From positions 797,271-861,270 of the forward strand of contig VWZP01005834.1 in the NCBI GenBank assembly GCA_013396995.1: DNA of 64,000 bases. The letters run 5' to 3'. This DNA comes from Dicaeum eximium. Taxonomy: Eukaryota; Chordata; Aves; Passeriformes; Dicaeidae. The translations under genes and the position numbers were made by a program. Below are positions 14,029-26,500 of the stretch, piece after piece (the first letter of the stretch is position 1; each line of letters starts with the position of its first letter). The notes beneath the pieces are model-generated. The model worked only from the letters and a program-made list of their open reading frames with translations. It searched no databases and was not told the DNA's origin.

Positions 14029-16265
14029 AATGGAAAAGGCCACTGAAAAATTTATATACATTCACTAGGACAATTTCAGAGAACTAATACTGTCTAGGTT
14101 CCAAATAGATAAGGATTATTAAAGCCTCATACTAAGGGAACTAAAGAAACCATTCCCCTGGAAAGAAATTAAATAACAGTTGTGAATATCTTTTTTATAT
14201 TTGTCTTTTTGTTGTGCCTGCAGGCCTTCCTAATCTCTTACTGTACTGACATGCTATAAAGAGTCATTATAGCTCAGAGCCTAGATAGGGACGGGATGAA
14301 CATTCCTGATGGACCAGGGAAGAGAGTAAGAGGAAAGGTCTCTTATTACAGCCTGCACTGGAGCCTATTTATCCAATCCTTTAATCCTCCCATGAGAAAG
14401 GCATTTTTGAAGAGGCATCTCTTTAATTTCCCCTTCTTTCGAAGGCTGATTCATAAGAAGAGGTGGGGGAAGCCATGTGCAAGGAAGGGGGTGACTGCTC
14501 CTTCCTGCGGAGCACAGGGCAGCAGCCCTGGGGCCAGGAGGAGGGAGGGCAGCAGAAGGGGGGAAAACACCATGAGGCTCTGAAACCCCAGTCCTTTGGT
14601 ATGGTGGCCAAAACCATCCTGGAGACAGCATCTGTGCAGAGATTGCCACAGCTTGGGAAGTCTGGAAGCTCGGTGAAATGAAAGAGGACAGTAAGGGGTC
14701 ACCCTGCAAGGACACAGTGAACAAGGGGAGATGCTGTGTACTTCGCCTTTCTCCCTGATGGACCTAGTCATGGAAGGTTGCTCAGAATTGTTTGACTTTC
14801 TCAATTTGAAACACCTTTTGCTCTTCCTTGGAAAAGTCACTTTATGGAGGAGGTTCAAGCAAATCCACCTCAGAGCCCTGGTGTCTTGGCAGGGTGGAAT
14901 TGACAACAGTTGCCTGACTTGGGCTCCCTCAGTAGGAAACCAGAAGAGAGACTGATATCTGTGGTAGAGCATCATATTTTCTCCCTAATGCTGGCATGCA
15001 ACCAAAAGTGTGGCATGCAATATACACTTTTTAAAGGCTAAAACAGTTGGACAAGGTCATAATTTTCTTTCTTTTTCCCCTTTGCAGAGCTTCTAAAGAA
15101 TTTGGCTTGTTTGTGTGGGGACAGCTACTGCTGTTGGCAGGGGGCACTGCTTCTTTTCACTTCATAACTCTGGTCACAGCTTCATGCAAGGCAAGACAAT
15201 CAATGAGGCAGTGCTGTGAGAGCCTGGGGTTGAAAGCTGAACAACTGCAGCAGGAGAATTTTAAGACCTGGTGGGTTTAAGCTGTTGGGGGATTTAAGTA
15301 GTATTTTTTATTCTGACTAATTAATTTTGTAGCATTCTAGTGCAGGTCAATGGCTGAGTAATGTTTTCAACAAAAGGATGGATGCTTGTTTCATGTGTGT
15401 TTTCTTAGCCATAAAGACATACTGGTATCAAATATATTTTGAGAGCAATCTCATTGGTGCAGTTGGATTGCCAGCCCCCTGCCACCCTGCCCTTTGACAT
15501 CAGCAGTGTGGGCAGGATGCCACCCGCAATATTCATGTGAGGTATGTTCCTCTCAAATGACACTGCCATTGCCAAAGCCAAGGGTCAGCACGACTCCTAC
15601 CCACATTTAAATGGCATTTTCATGGCTGGTTGCTGCTCCCAGGTGACCTGGATACCAAATGTCCCTGGATGCCCATAGGAGCCACAGCATTACTTATGAT
15701 GCTCTATTTGCTTTTAGTGGTCAGTGGAGTTGCTGTGTTCTGGGTGTGCTGCTGCTCATCTCTCCTACTGGCAATAAAGCCTTGTTTTATAAACTACTCC
15801 AACCACAGGTACTTAGCAGATAATCTGGGAAAAAACAAAGGACAGCATATTGGCATCAGAAACACAGGGAAACCTTGATGTGCCTTCTCCTCTCCCCATT
15901 TGATTTCCAGCTGCAATGTCCTGATCATCTCAGTGCTGCAGCACTGTAGCTCTTCTTCCTCAATGGTAGCAATAGTAAGAATGTAGGGCTGGTGCATATT
16001 TGCTTCATTTGATGCCCTCCTTCACTTCCTGACAGCCACTTTCTCAATATTCACTCTGTGAAGAATCAATAGTTTAAAAACATAAATTAAAGGAGGAAGG
16101 AGAACGAAAAAACCCCAAGACCGGTTTCATCCATGATTTTGAAAAGTCTGTTTTCTTTTTAAAACTTTGACTTTACTAGGGACATTGGAGTCCTTGTTGA
16201 TGTCTATGTGTTTTGATATCATTGTAGCTGACTTAACTCTGTTTTTACCTCCTCTTCTCTCCCAG

Positions 16266-16367
16266 TGGAGTTTTTATACTGTGATTTGGCTTCCATGAAG
16301 TCTATTCGGCAATTTGTGCAGCAGTTTAGAGCAAAGAATTGTCCACTCCATGTCCTGGTGAATAATG
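16266..16367 (+). CDS. DHRSX: DHRSX exon 4 (internal coding exon, SDR Rossmann-fold segment)
   Basis: This 102-bp internal exon encodes 34 residues that begin VEFLYCDLASM, continue through SIRQFVQQFRAKN, and end PLHVLVNN. It is preceded by a pyrimidine-rich tract ending in CAG and followed by the donor G|GTGAGT. It starts with the last two bases of a Val codon and ends with the first base of an Ala codon, so both flanking introns are phase 1. In SDR enzymes the Asp-Leu of CDLAS lies near the adenine of the dinucleotide, and the terminal NN is the first half of NNAG, completed by the next exon. The peptide matches my recollection of human DHRSX very closely (VEFLYCDLASM and PLHVL shared), more closely than other retinol-dehydrogenase-like SDRs. 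From the literature, DHRSX acts in dolichol synthesis, oxidising polyprenol to polyprenal and reducing dolichal to dolichol. No damage is visible. Confidence 0.95.
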
Positions 16368-17529
16368 GTGAGTTCTGTTTTTTTCTTCACATATCTGCAG
16401 GGGAAGATGTGACAAATGGAGGTCTTGTCTATCACTTCACATTTCAAATAGATTATCTGAACCATACAGCAGGTTACCATAAGGCTGCATTAACTGTTAT
16501 GTCTTTCTAGAGTTAAATGACATTTTTTTGAGATATTGTCAGGTGAGGAGTCTGAGCACTTCAATGCCACACCTGCTCATGTTGTTATTGCAAGTCTGGT
16601 GCCTTTGCTGTGATTTTTTAGCTCTCCAGCACTAAAAAGAATGCAATTATACAGGAATCTGAGCATCTCTAAGAAAAATAAGAAAGGAAAGAGAAGCTGT
16701 ACTTTATGCCAGTAGAAAATCTGTCTTTTCACCTTTATTTACTTTCTCTGCCCTTATGTTTTTCGCTGTATAAACACTTGTTTACCGTGGGTAGAGTGGG
16801 TGGCTGATGAGCTGGGTTGGGGGTTTAATCCATCTGAAATATAATCTGGCAAATTATTCAGCAACCTCAGGGAAGTCACTGCATAGATCCAGGTGCTACT
16901 GGAAAGCTGTTCTTACAACTGCATCCTCAGTGGTCAGAGCACAGATTAAAAGGACAATATTTATCTTGTATTCATACAATTATCAAATGAATCTCATTAT
17001 TTTTAGGGATTTTAGCTTTTATTATTCACATACTTGTTATCTAATTTTGTATTATAGCCACAGTATTTTTGGAAGACAGCCTGTACAATAATTTTCTTCC
17101 AGAAATCATGCATATTCTGCATGCACTGTCCTAAAGGGGAATTTTCACCTGTCTATTTAAATAGGGGAAAAACCCGCCAGCAACAATTTAGGTTTCTTTT
17201 AGAAGTTTGCTGCTGTTATATGCTGCTGTTCTTATTTTCCCAACTATTTACATATTTTTTATTAAGAAATCCCAGAGAACATTTTCTGTTTTCCTGTGTA
17301 GACTTCCATCCTAGTGAGAGCAAACATGCTGTAAATAAATGGGTTTGTTGTATTCTTTGATGCCTTAAAGAGCTCTCAGTAACACAAGTAAATACTGCAA
17401 TAAAAATTCAAGTGTTTTTCATTTGCTGATTGATATGAAACATTTGTGAAATGTTCAGTTAAGCATTCATTTTTCTTTGATTAGTCAAAAAAGCCTACCA
17501 TTATTATTTTCATCATGCAATAATTAAAG

Positions 17530-17583
17530 GTGGATATTTAAACCTAGTTACAGTTAATTAGTGGGTATTTAAGCCTAGTTACA
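17530..17583. repeat. 23-bp imperfect direct repeat, 31-bp offset
   Basis: A block of GTGGATATTTAAACC plus TAGTTACA at 17530-17552 recurs at 17561-17583 with two A-to-G differences. Confidence 0.88.
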
Positions 17584-18312
17584 AAGTCTTTCCAGATTTA
17601 CTTTTAAACATGCAGAATAAAATCTGTTACACAGATAGGAGCAACACTGTTTGAAAAAAACAGCATTTTGTGGGAAAAGGGGTTTTTAATTATATGTACC
17701 CATCAGGCATCCCCTGCCCTGCACTAGTTTCCAGCATGAGCAAAGCCAGCACTGTCAGCAGGGGAAAAATGATGAGGCTGAAACAACTGGGAAGCCCTCT
17801 GGAATATAGGATTTTTTTTCTGCCCTAGCTGCTGCTGAATTGGGTTGGATGAAAATTAAATGTGTCTCCTTATCCAAGAAACAAGGTTGTATGAAAATGG
17901 ATCTCCTAATGCTCTTAACATGTTACAAAACCAAAGAGTTTAAGCCCAAAACTTCTTTTAAGAAAGGAGCTTGAGTTTAAAATTTGCCTGCTTCAGTCAA
18001 TGTATTTGTGACTTGCAAGAAAGCTATTTGATTTCACTTATGCTTTTTTAGAGAAATCTGTTGTTTGAGAAAATCCTTTTAGAATCTACAATGAAATGAA
18101 TCGTCCAAGTCATTTTTTTGCCTTAACAGAATCACATCCAAAGCCCAGGTGAAGAATCCCATAGAATTAGGTTAGTCTCTGGCCATTGCCTGGCAATGAC
18201 TCCACTTTTGAATGTTTCCCACATATTTTTTTCTTTTTTTCCCTTTATTTTTCTGGTCCTTTTAATTTGCTTTTGTAAATAACCTGTTGCATTTAATTTT
18301 GTATTTAATTTT

Positions 18313-18344
18313 GTTACTAGTGAAAGTGCACTTTCACTAGTAAC
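18313..18344. repeat. Perfect 32-bp palindrome
   Basis: The 16-base arm GTTACTAGTGAAAGTG is followed immediately by its exact reverse complement, with no spacer and no mismatch. The centre is GTGCAC and each arm contains ACTAGT. If transcribed it could fold into a 14-bp stem with a TGCA loop. The symmetry does not extend into the flanks. It is preceded by two imperfectly spaced TTTAATTTTGT units. Confidence 0.97.
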
Positions 18345-18529
18345 TTTTGTATCATAGTGAAAGCCCAAATGTTTCCTTGCTACATAAGACGAAAATGAAC
18401 ATACCTAATAGAGGAGAAATGGCCTGATGCAAAAACCACCAGTATTGAGGACAATCAAGACAAGTGCTGACATTTGGCCTATCTGACTGGCTTTTCTTTT
18501 TCCCTTTCCCTTCCTCTTTCCTCCTTTCT

Positions 18530-18584
18530 TTTCTTTTTTTTTTTTTTTAATGTTTTGGGGGTTTTTTGTTGTTTTTGTTTGGTT

Positions 18585-18623
<39 letters not shown>

Positions 18624-18630
18624 TGGACTN
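18530..18630. repeat. T-rich low-complexity tract with one undetermined base
   Basis: Almost pure T over about 90 bases, with short G-containing interruptions (GGGGG, GTTTGGTTGG) and an uninterrupted T-run of more than 30 at its 3' end. An N at 18630 follows directly, so run length and nearby sequence are probably uncertain in the assembly. Confidence 0.9.
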
Positions 18631-21600
18631 GTTTCAATGCACTGAAGAGGATGATTCAGTCCATCATGGACTGCAGAAGAGCTGGAAGCACTGATCTCAA
18701 AAGCCTCATCCCAGTTGCCTGTTCCACTGCCTTTCCCATAGGTTTTGAAAATCAGACTTTGTATGTGTCCGATGACTTCTGAATCAAACCATCAGCAAGC
18801 TAGTAAAATTTTTTATTTCTCTCTTCATAGGACCAAGAATTTTATTATCAGGGCTGTACTCTTATTTACATTTAGTGTAAAAATGCAAAAATTGTTACAC
18901 TGAAATTTTTGTACTACATACTAGTATTATTTACATTACTGTCCTAAATAAATTAACAATACTACAGGTCTGACCTAAGATTATTATGAAATTCAGCATT
19001 TTTTAAAAAAAAGTCCTGTCACTTGCTCTCTATCCCTTACCCAACTCAAGGAAATTAGGATTTAGTTGGAAATTAAATTAACACTAAAATCCTGAGTTTC
19101 AAAGTATTCTCCTAGAGCTAAACATCCAGGTCCCACAATAATCATGTGAAGGTTTGGGTATCCAGCTAAATGGAGATTAGTGCACTAGTCACCTCCTCTT
19201 TTTGTTAGGGCTTATTTTAGCATGTACATTAACTTTCTAATTTCTGATTTAAAAGGAAAAATTTGGTTGAATGCACGCATTATTTCAGCTGACAAATAAG
19301 GACCTGTTTTTCCATTACTGTGCTTTCTGCATCAGTAATGTGCATGCTCAGCTCTTGGTTTTTAAAATAAACGAAACATAGTAAAAATGCAAATAGAGTA
19401 TTATATAAACCTTTTTTTAAAATATAATGTGCTAGTGCTAAAAAGAGAAAAATGCTATGACATAGAAAACAAATTCATTTTCTGTAGAAAACAAGAAGTA
19501 AGCTAAGTGGTTGAACTGTGAGCCACAGAAAGAAGGATGCAGCACAAGCAGTGAAGGAAGCTTAATCTGACAGAAGGTCAGAAGAATGTGTCTTCTAGTC
19601 TGCTAATTAGCATTTGGGTGCTAATTTTTAGTTTTGTTTTGGAAAGAACTATGTGTTTGTACAGCTGAAAAGCATTTAGCAAATTACAGCCTGTACACTC
19701 GTGTTAATTATTTAATATTATCCTAAAAATGGCATTGCTGTTAAAATGCATTAGAAAGTCTGCTGTTTTCTTGTGGTTGAAAAAGGGACAGATACCAAAA
19801 ACTTTGTAAAATTCCACGACCAGCAGTCACTATTTCATGCCAGAGATGTTTTTTTCTAGCCTTGAAGGCAGTCATTTTCTGTGTGCTAGAACTGTTTCTC
19901 AGCACATTGTAGTTAATGTGTTTGCTTGTATGTTGTTTACAGTACCTAATGATCTTAAAACCAGCAGAGTCAACACAAAAATCACAAGATATTTAGGGAC
20001 ACCAGAATACCTCTGGATGCTAAACATGCACTGTCCAGCTCATTAACAATGAAATGCCAACTTGGAGATTTCAGGCTATTATTAGCCTATTGCAGACAGA
20101 TTACAGTTAATATATTTCAGGTTGAAGCCTATCTAAGCCAATTTAAAATCAATATTCCTGAACTGCTAGCTAATTCAGCTGATCATATTTGGTACTTTGT
20201 GGATCATCTGAGAACTTATCAGTCTCTTGAGAGAATGAAGTCTGTAAAAGCTTACCTCTTCAGTTCCTAGAGCATATTAAAAGGTGTATAAGTAGCTGAG
20301 TATGTAAAATATATATATTTCTTTGTGTTACCTACACACAATCCAGCCATGTGCAGGTCAGACATAATCCTTTGCCAGAAGTCCTTTGAATAGTCCCACA
20401 GATACTGTCAGGGTTGATGATATATTAAATTATTCTTTCGTTTGAGTATTTGCAGGATCAGATCTTCAGAAGAAAAGTGAAATTTGAGGGCTGGGAACAA
20501 GAGCATGTATCAAATGCAAACAATTCTCTACATACTTACCTACTCACAGGCCATATTTATAAATTGAATTCACGAATAGTTAAATTGTTTGAAATTATCA
20601 CAGTGGGATCTATGAAAAGATCCTGTCCCACTGGATTAGGTGAGAGCCAGCTCCCTTGCCTGTAGCAGCTGCAGGCTACACTGACTGCTCTGATGAAAAG
20701 AAAAAAAACCTCAGAGATGTGGAAATTCACTGGAGAAGGCCTTGAGGGAAAGTTAGTGAGGAGGGTTGCTGTTACTCCAGTGAAACTTGGATATCATTGA
20801 AATTAATGCTTCTCCTCCAGCCACACAGGAAAGCTGTGATGAACTCAGGATATGAGTTTAAAGTATTAAAGTTGTTCCAGTGTCTTGCTTACAACATCAT
20901 GTTTCATCTTTATCCTTCCTCGAAGACAAATTAGAGCAATACCCAAGCAAAGCTGGGATGGAAAAGGTATAGAGGGATAGGGACAAAGAGAGAAGGGGAT
21001 GAAAAGAAGAGCAAATAGCCTTTACCTGTATGTAATGGATGATAAGTACTAGATATCATGGGAGAGCTGGGCCTTTGGGAATGGTTTTACCTGGAAAAGC
21101 TAATTTGAGGTGGTGGAGAGATTGGCTTACAGTGGATCTTCCATGTATGGTGGGAAAAACTGGAAGATTCATAAGGACCTTAACATACAGTATTAACACA
21201 TTCTAAAATGAGAAGAAACTCCCAGAGCCATATTTTTTTATGAAGTTCAGTGCATGACAGGTGCCATCCTCTCAGATTTTTCAGAAGAGATCACCTTTTC
21301 AGAGGGCTGGCTGGCTGCTCACACACTGCTCTTCACAGGTATTGGATGCCTTGGGTGCTGTGAGTAACTTGTCTGGGCACAGGTGTCAGAGCACCATGAC
21401 ACTGCTGACAGTATCCAGCCTGCCTCATTCACAGCAAATGAGGGTTCTGCAATGCCCACATTTATCTGAGTATGGACTTTCAGCATCAGTTGTCAGCTAG
21501 AGATTTTATTTTAGTTGGATGGCACTTTTGTCTGCCGGAATTATATGTGTCTTATATGAAGATGTCAGATTTCCTATAAAAGGTTTATTTTTTTGTTGGA

Positions 21601-23473
21601 AGAACTAATAAGTTAGAGGGGTAACCTTAGACTCTTCTAGCTTTCAAAGAGCAAGGATTTCATTCATGAAAATCCTGACTTTTGTCTGATATTATCTTTC
21701 TCTTTCTGATTATTTCCAAAGCTTTTTTTCTGTCTGTGATATCAAATACTTTGTGAAAGAGGAGATATCTTAGGCTTCACATGCTGCAGGTTTTTGACCC
21801 ATTTGCTTTTATGTCTTGAATGTGAACGTTTTATCAGTGGAAGACAGATAAAAAATTCAGCTATTGATGGATTAGGAAACCCAACTGGTTCTACTTAAGT
21901 GTGTGGAACACTTGCCATTGGCTTTTCTGAAAGGCAGGAGTGAGCCATGTTTTATTTTTACTTAATCCTTTCATAGCTTTTAGTAAAAATATTTTTTATA
22001 CAAATTGCAAACTGAAATATTTTACTTCTGAGAGACTATCCTATTGAAGTAGAAAGCTGTGACTGATTTTCCTATTTTCTGATTGTGAGTGGGCTAACTC
22101 ACCATTGTGCCAACTCAAATAAACAAACAGTTACTGAGCATATTTTTAGGGAACAGAGGGGTTTTTTTGAACCAGAACTAATTAGGAATGCTCTGATTTA
22201 TTTTAGTGTAAAATCAAAAACCTTGGTTATGGAATGTATCTACTTTTTTTAGCTGACACATTTCCCAAGGAACTAGCTTGTGCTGTGCTCACATGTAGCA
22301 GTGTGACATTGAATCAGAATGTGGATGTTCTTACAGAAGTATTACAGCCTGCTTGGTTGTGTTCTGAACCTACCAAGATTTAGTTGTTGTTCTCACAGTC
22401 CTTGAGTGTGGATTGCCTGCATTTTTTCCTTTTCTTTAACCTACTGAGAAACTAAACTTGTTCTTTCTGGAAAGATTGCTTTATCTTCTTTGGCACAGCT
22501 AATACAGTGCACTTCTCCCTTGTGAACATTTTAGGTGGGTCTGGGAGCACCAGCAGCAGACATTACTCAGTTTTCAGTTCCCCACTACATTGCCAAACTC
22601 TTAGTGTTTGGGCTAAGAGATGCCATGCCAAGTATTTGCCTTAGGCTGACTTTTTTTCCTTTATTTTATTTTGTAATGCCAGATAAAACAGTTTATATGT
22701 TTCCAGCAACGATAAGACAAACATCTTAGGAGTTTTTTCTAATGTCAAAAATGATGGCAAGGTTTTTCATAAAGGCTGTGGTGTTATCACACAGTGTGGA
22801 ATTGAATCCAGACAAGATCTTGCCTTTGTGTCAGTGGTGGCTGCATCTTTTGCCACATATTCCCCTGATGGGTCAAGTCAGATGCCTGCTAAGCACTGCA
22901 CTTTGTAAGCCACCTTTTATGTGTTCATCTCTGAATATTTTGCCTATTCCAAGCATGTCTCAGTTCGAACCTGAGCAGGTCCTTCTGCCCAAATCACAAC
23001 CCTGAGCTGTGGTGGGATGTGCTGCATGCAGGCAAAGGCACCAGCACTGGGACTGGGCACCAGCATCCCATCTGCTCTTCCTGACTGCCTCTGAGCTTGG
23101 TGAAGACAGGCACTGGGGCTCATTTCAGGCTCCTCCAGTCTCTCTGCTGTCCAGAGTGGTGGCCTCAGTCTTCCATGATCTCTGTGACAAGTTTCTGTCC
23201 CATGAAAATTGGACTGTGAAGAGTTGATGGATGGGAGGAACAGGGCAGTTAGCTGGGAACCATCAGGATGACAGAAACCTTGATTGCAAAACATCTGAAT
23301 TTTCTGATTAAAAAACTTCTGTAGAGAGTTAAACTAAGAACGTAGCATATATTCTTGTTAAATATCAAAAATTAATAAGAGAGCAAGTACTGAGGTAGAG
23401 CTGGGGTGGGTAGTGAAGACAGAGAGAGTCATCAGGTATGTCTGAACTGCAGATGTCTCAGTTAGAGAGACAA

Positions 23474-23507
23474 TGGCAATGCTTAGAGAGTTGGCAATGC
23501 TTAGAGA
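23474..23507. repeat. 16-bp direct repeat, 18-bp offset
   Basis: TGGCAATGCTTAGAGA occurs at 23474-23489 and 23492-23507 without mismatch. Confidence 0.93.
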
Positions 23508-26500
23508 CTGTATAATTCACAAGGATGGAATCCTTAATCTTGAGGACTGGAGTCTTTGTTGGATACTAAGTGATTGAATCTTTTCTCCATGAAGGCATTC
23601 TTGACTGACCTCTTACTTGCAAGTTTACTGATGTTTAACAGAGATGAGAATTATCGCTCCTGGTGGAGAAGGGATTGGAACCTCTCTTCTGCTTGATCAC
23701 CCACTTTGATATAACTTGTACAAAGAAACCTGTAACTTAGTCACAGCTGGTTGATACTGAAGTGGGGATGGAGAAGCTGGAAGAAGCCTCAGAGCCACAA
23801 ATCATGGCTCCAGCAGGAAACAAGCCTCAGCAGCAGGGGGAGGATGAGCCAGGTGTGTGACAAGCAGATGCTTGCAGGGTGCAGAGTGATGTGGGATTGA
23901 GACACAAAGGAGCTTCATTGGCTGTGTAAGAGAATTAAGGAGAAGGAATTTACCATTTGCGCGGAAGCAGAGAGGTAGATGGAGCTGCTATGCATGTCTG
24001 GAGCTGAGCCTCTACCCTCCTTCCAGAACACATGCAGTTCCTTGATAAAATCAGCATGGGATCACTGGATTATGGTGATAAGGGAGCAGGGGAGGCTGGG
24101 AAGCAGAACACTGCCTTGGTTTATCATGGCCATGCATTTTGCCCAGCAAAGGGCGTTGGGGAAGCTGTCAGGAAAGGTAATGAGAAAAGGCAGTGGGTGG
24201 TGCAGAGCATCTTAGGAGAAGGGAGCAGGAGGTGAGAGCTCATGGGGACTTGTTCAGCGCTGGAGAAGAGGCTCAGGCAAACTCCTGTGGAGAAGTTGTC
24301 CTGGGATGAGGCAGGAGATGGTTCTTCTCCACAACCCCAGGCTCAGTCCCTGTCCTTTATCAAACCTGTTTTCACAGTGGGCAGTACCTTCCAGGAAAGG
24401 TCCATGCACAGGACATTGTTCCAGCACTGATGCCAGACAGACTAACAGGCGTCTTTGCATCTCCCCATGGGTCAAATGCATTGGCGTGGTATCTGTGTGT
24501 CATCCAGGTGTCATTGTTATGCCACGGGGTAAAAGTTCTTGCTTTCCTTCATTTTCCTCCCATTTGGCTTTGGAAAATTGCATCCACACATACAAAAAGC
24601 TCCAAAAGACATTAGGAAATGGAAGAGTCTAAGCTGTCTCTGGGAAGACAGGGAGTAAGACAATAGCATTGGAAAGCTGCACCAAGTTTCATCCGTGTTT
24701 TTGTGGTTTTCTTCTAAACTATCAGGATTTTTACCTTTTCAGTTCTCATATACTGTTAATCTGGCTTCTGTGTGGGGTGCTGTTGAGACTCAGAACACTT
24801 TCCTGGGATACCAATAGGCATGTGGCCTACCTGTAGCACTGGACTCTGGGTTAGGGATGTGGCTTAGTAAGCAGCTATGTCAGAGCTTTTAGAGCAGTAA
24901 AGTCACTGCTCTTCAGCCCAGACGAGGCAGTAAGAATCAGTACCTGTAAGAAGCAGACACATGGGCACAGCTGTGCCTCCAGTAAGCACTTCTGGGGGCA
25001 ATTCTTACCATAAGGCATTGTGTGTTCTCATTGCTCACCAGCCAGGAGAGACCCACAGGGCAGGCGTACCCTGGGATTGCAGAGCCCAATAGAGCAAGGT
25101 GGAACAAGCATTCTGCTATAGGCAGCCTAGCCAGGGCATGCTGCTGTATGGTTCTGCTGCTCAGGTGAGAAGTGGGCTGTGCTATTTTACATGTAGGTAC
25201 ACCCAGAGGTGTTTTGTGGCACGGGTGTGCAGAACAGAGCAGTTCTGACATTCTGTGAAGTAGGATGGATGCCCTGAGTGGCTGCACTCACAGCAATGGA
25301 AATGCTGCTAAAGGCATCAGCTAAGACAGTGCAAAGCCTGTACAGAGGAAGAAAGAGCTCTGTGCTGTTACTGGAAGTAACTGTCTCCTAATTTTTCCCC
25401 TTGGAAACATTTTTGGTACAGTATGTATCTCTTGCTTGTAAATAGCAAGAATTGAGTGAATGTGATGATAAAGGTTCACCTCCTGCTGTGAAGGTGTTAT
25501 GTGTAAGTGTTTGTGGCTGACATATTGCTTTATCTGCCCAGCTTTCTGCTGTCTGGAGATAAAAGAACTTGTGTGAGGGGAATCTGCCTCCAATCCCTCT
25601 TCTGTGAGTCTGGCTGGGAAGGCAGACATTTTGTTCTGTGTGTGAAAAGGAGATTTTAAATTTTTCTTTGTAGTGAGTTTGAGAGAACTATCTTTAAAAA
25701 CCTCCAAGTAGCTCACTGTAAATAAATCCAGATGAGTGAAATACCTGTATTTTTACAGCTCTTAAAACACATTTTATAATGGAGATGGAAGACATTTTTG
25801 CTGTGGGAGGTATGGGAGTTAGAGCAATATTTGTCATCACCTGCAGTACGAGCAGGCATGGTGCAAATTCTCCTGTATAATTCAATAAAAATGAGGTATG
25901 TCTGGCCTATAATATTTACAACTATCATAAAATTTTTTGTTATGCTGCATGCAGTGTAAGATCCCTTTTGTTCTTAGATGGATCAGAAACCAAGAGTTTC
26001 ATTACAAACTTTTACAGTAATCATCATAAATTCCTGCTTATAAGGACAGTTCTCTTGAAGTTTATTCATTATTTGAGTGAGAAATATGATTATTGCCTAG
26101 TCATAGAATTAAAAAATAATGTAATTTTTTTATCCATTAAAGCTAACTAAAATGTACATAATTTGAACATATTAAAATAAATGCAGAACTGCGGCACACT
26201 GGAATATATATACTTTATACATAAGAACAGTTGTTCAGCATAGATTTGCAGAAAAATATTCTCCTTATTCTAACTTATTTCTACCTCTGCAAAATCACAC
26301 ATCCAGGTTTTGTTTAGTCAGTTTTTTTGTTCCCATACTATCAGTCTTTTGCCAGAATATTTCAGCAACAGCTAATTAATTACAAAGTAGAAGCTTATGT
26401 TCAGTTTACTTATTAATTCATTTTCTTATGCCATGATGTTATCAGTGATATTTTAAAGCTGAATCTTCTGGAGACAATCCAGCTAAATCACAGGGAAAAA

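Larger units (their letters stand above)
1..16265 (+). other. DHRSX intron 3, 3' part (no other gene recognised)
   Basis: This stretch upstream of exon 4 ends in a pyrimidine-rich tract and CAG at 16261-16265. I looked for the preceding DHRSX exons, which would carry the TGxxxGxG cofactor motif and a short GNN-type exon ending in phase 1, and recognised neither. Open frames here are short, unrelated to known families and without exon-like splice context. Visible contents are an antisense CR1 3' end near 8.76 kb, A- and T-runs (about 5594, 6174 and 9548), AAAT and TTTG microsatellites and a small AT palindrome. The segment around 14.45-14.72 kb is more GC-rich than its surroundings and has overlapping open frames on both strands, but nothing identifiable. 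Confidence 0.8.

Noticed and set aside
14296..14975. Overlapping open frames on both strands, the longest 174 codons on the minus strand (14451-14975), in a locally GC-richer segment.
   Set aside because: No family motif, several mutually overlapping frames, and no convincing splice or promoter context. Long frames are expected by chance where GC content rises.
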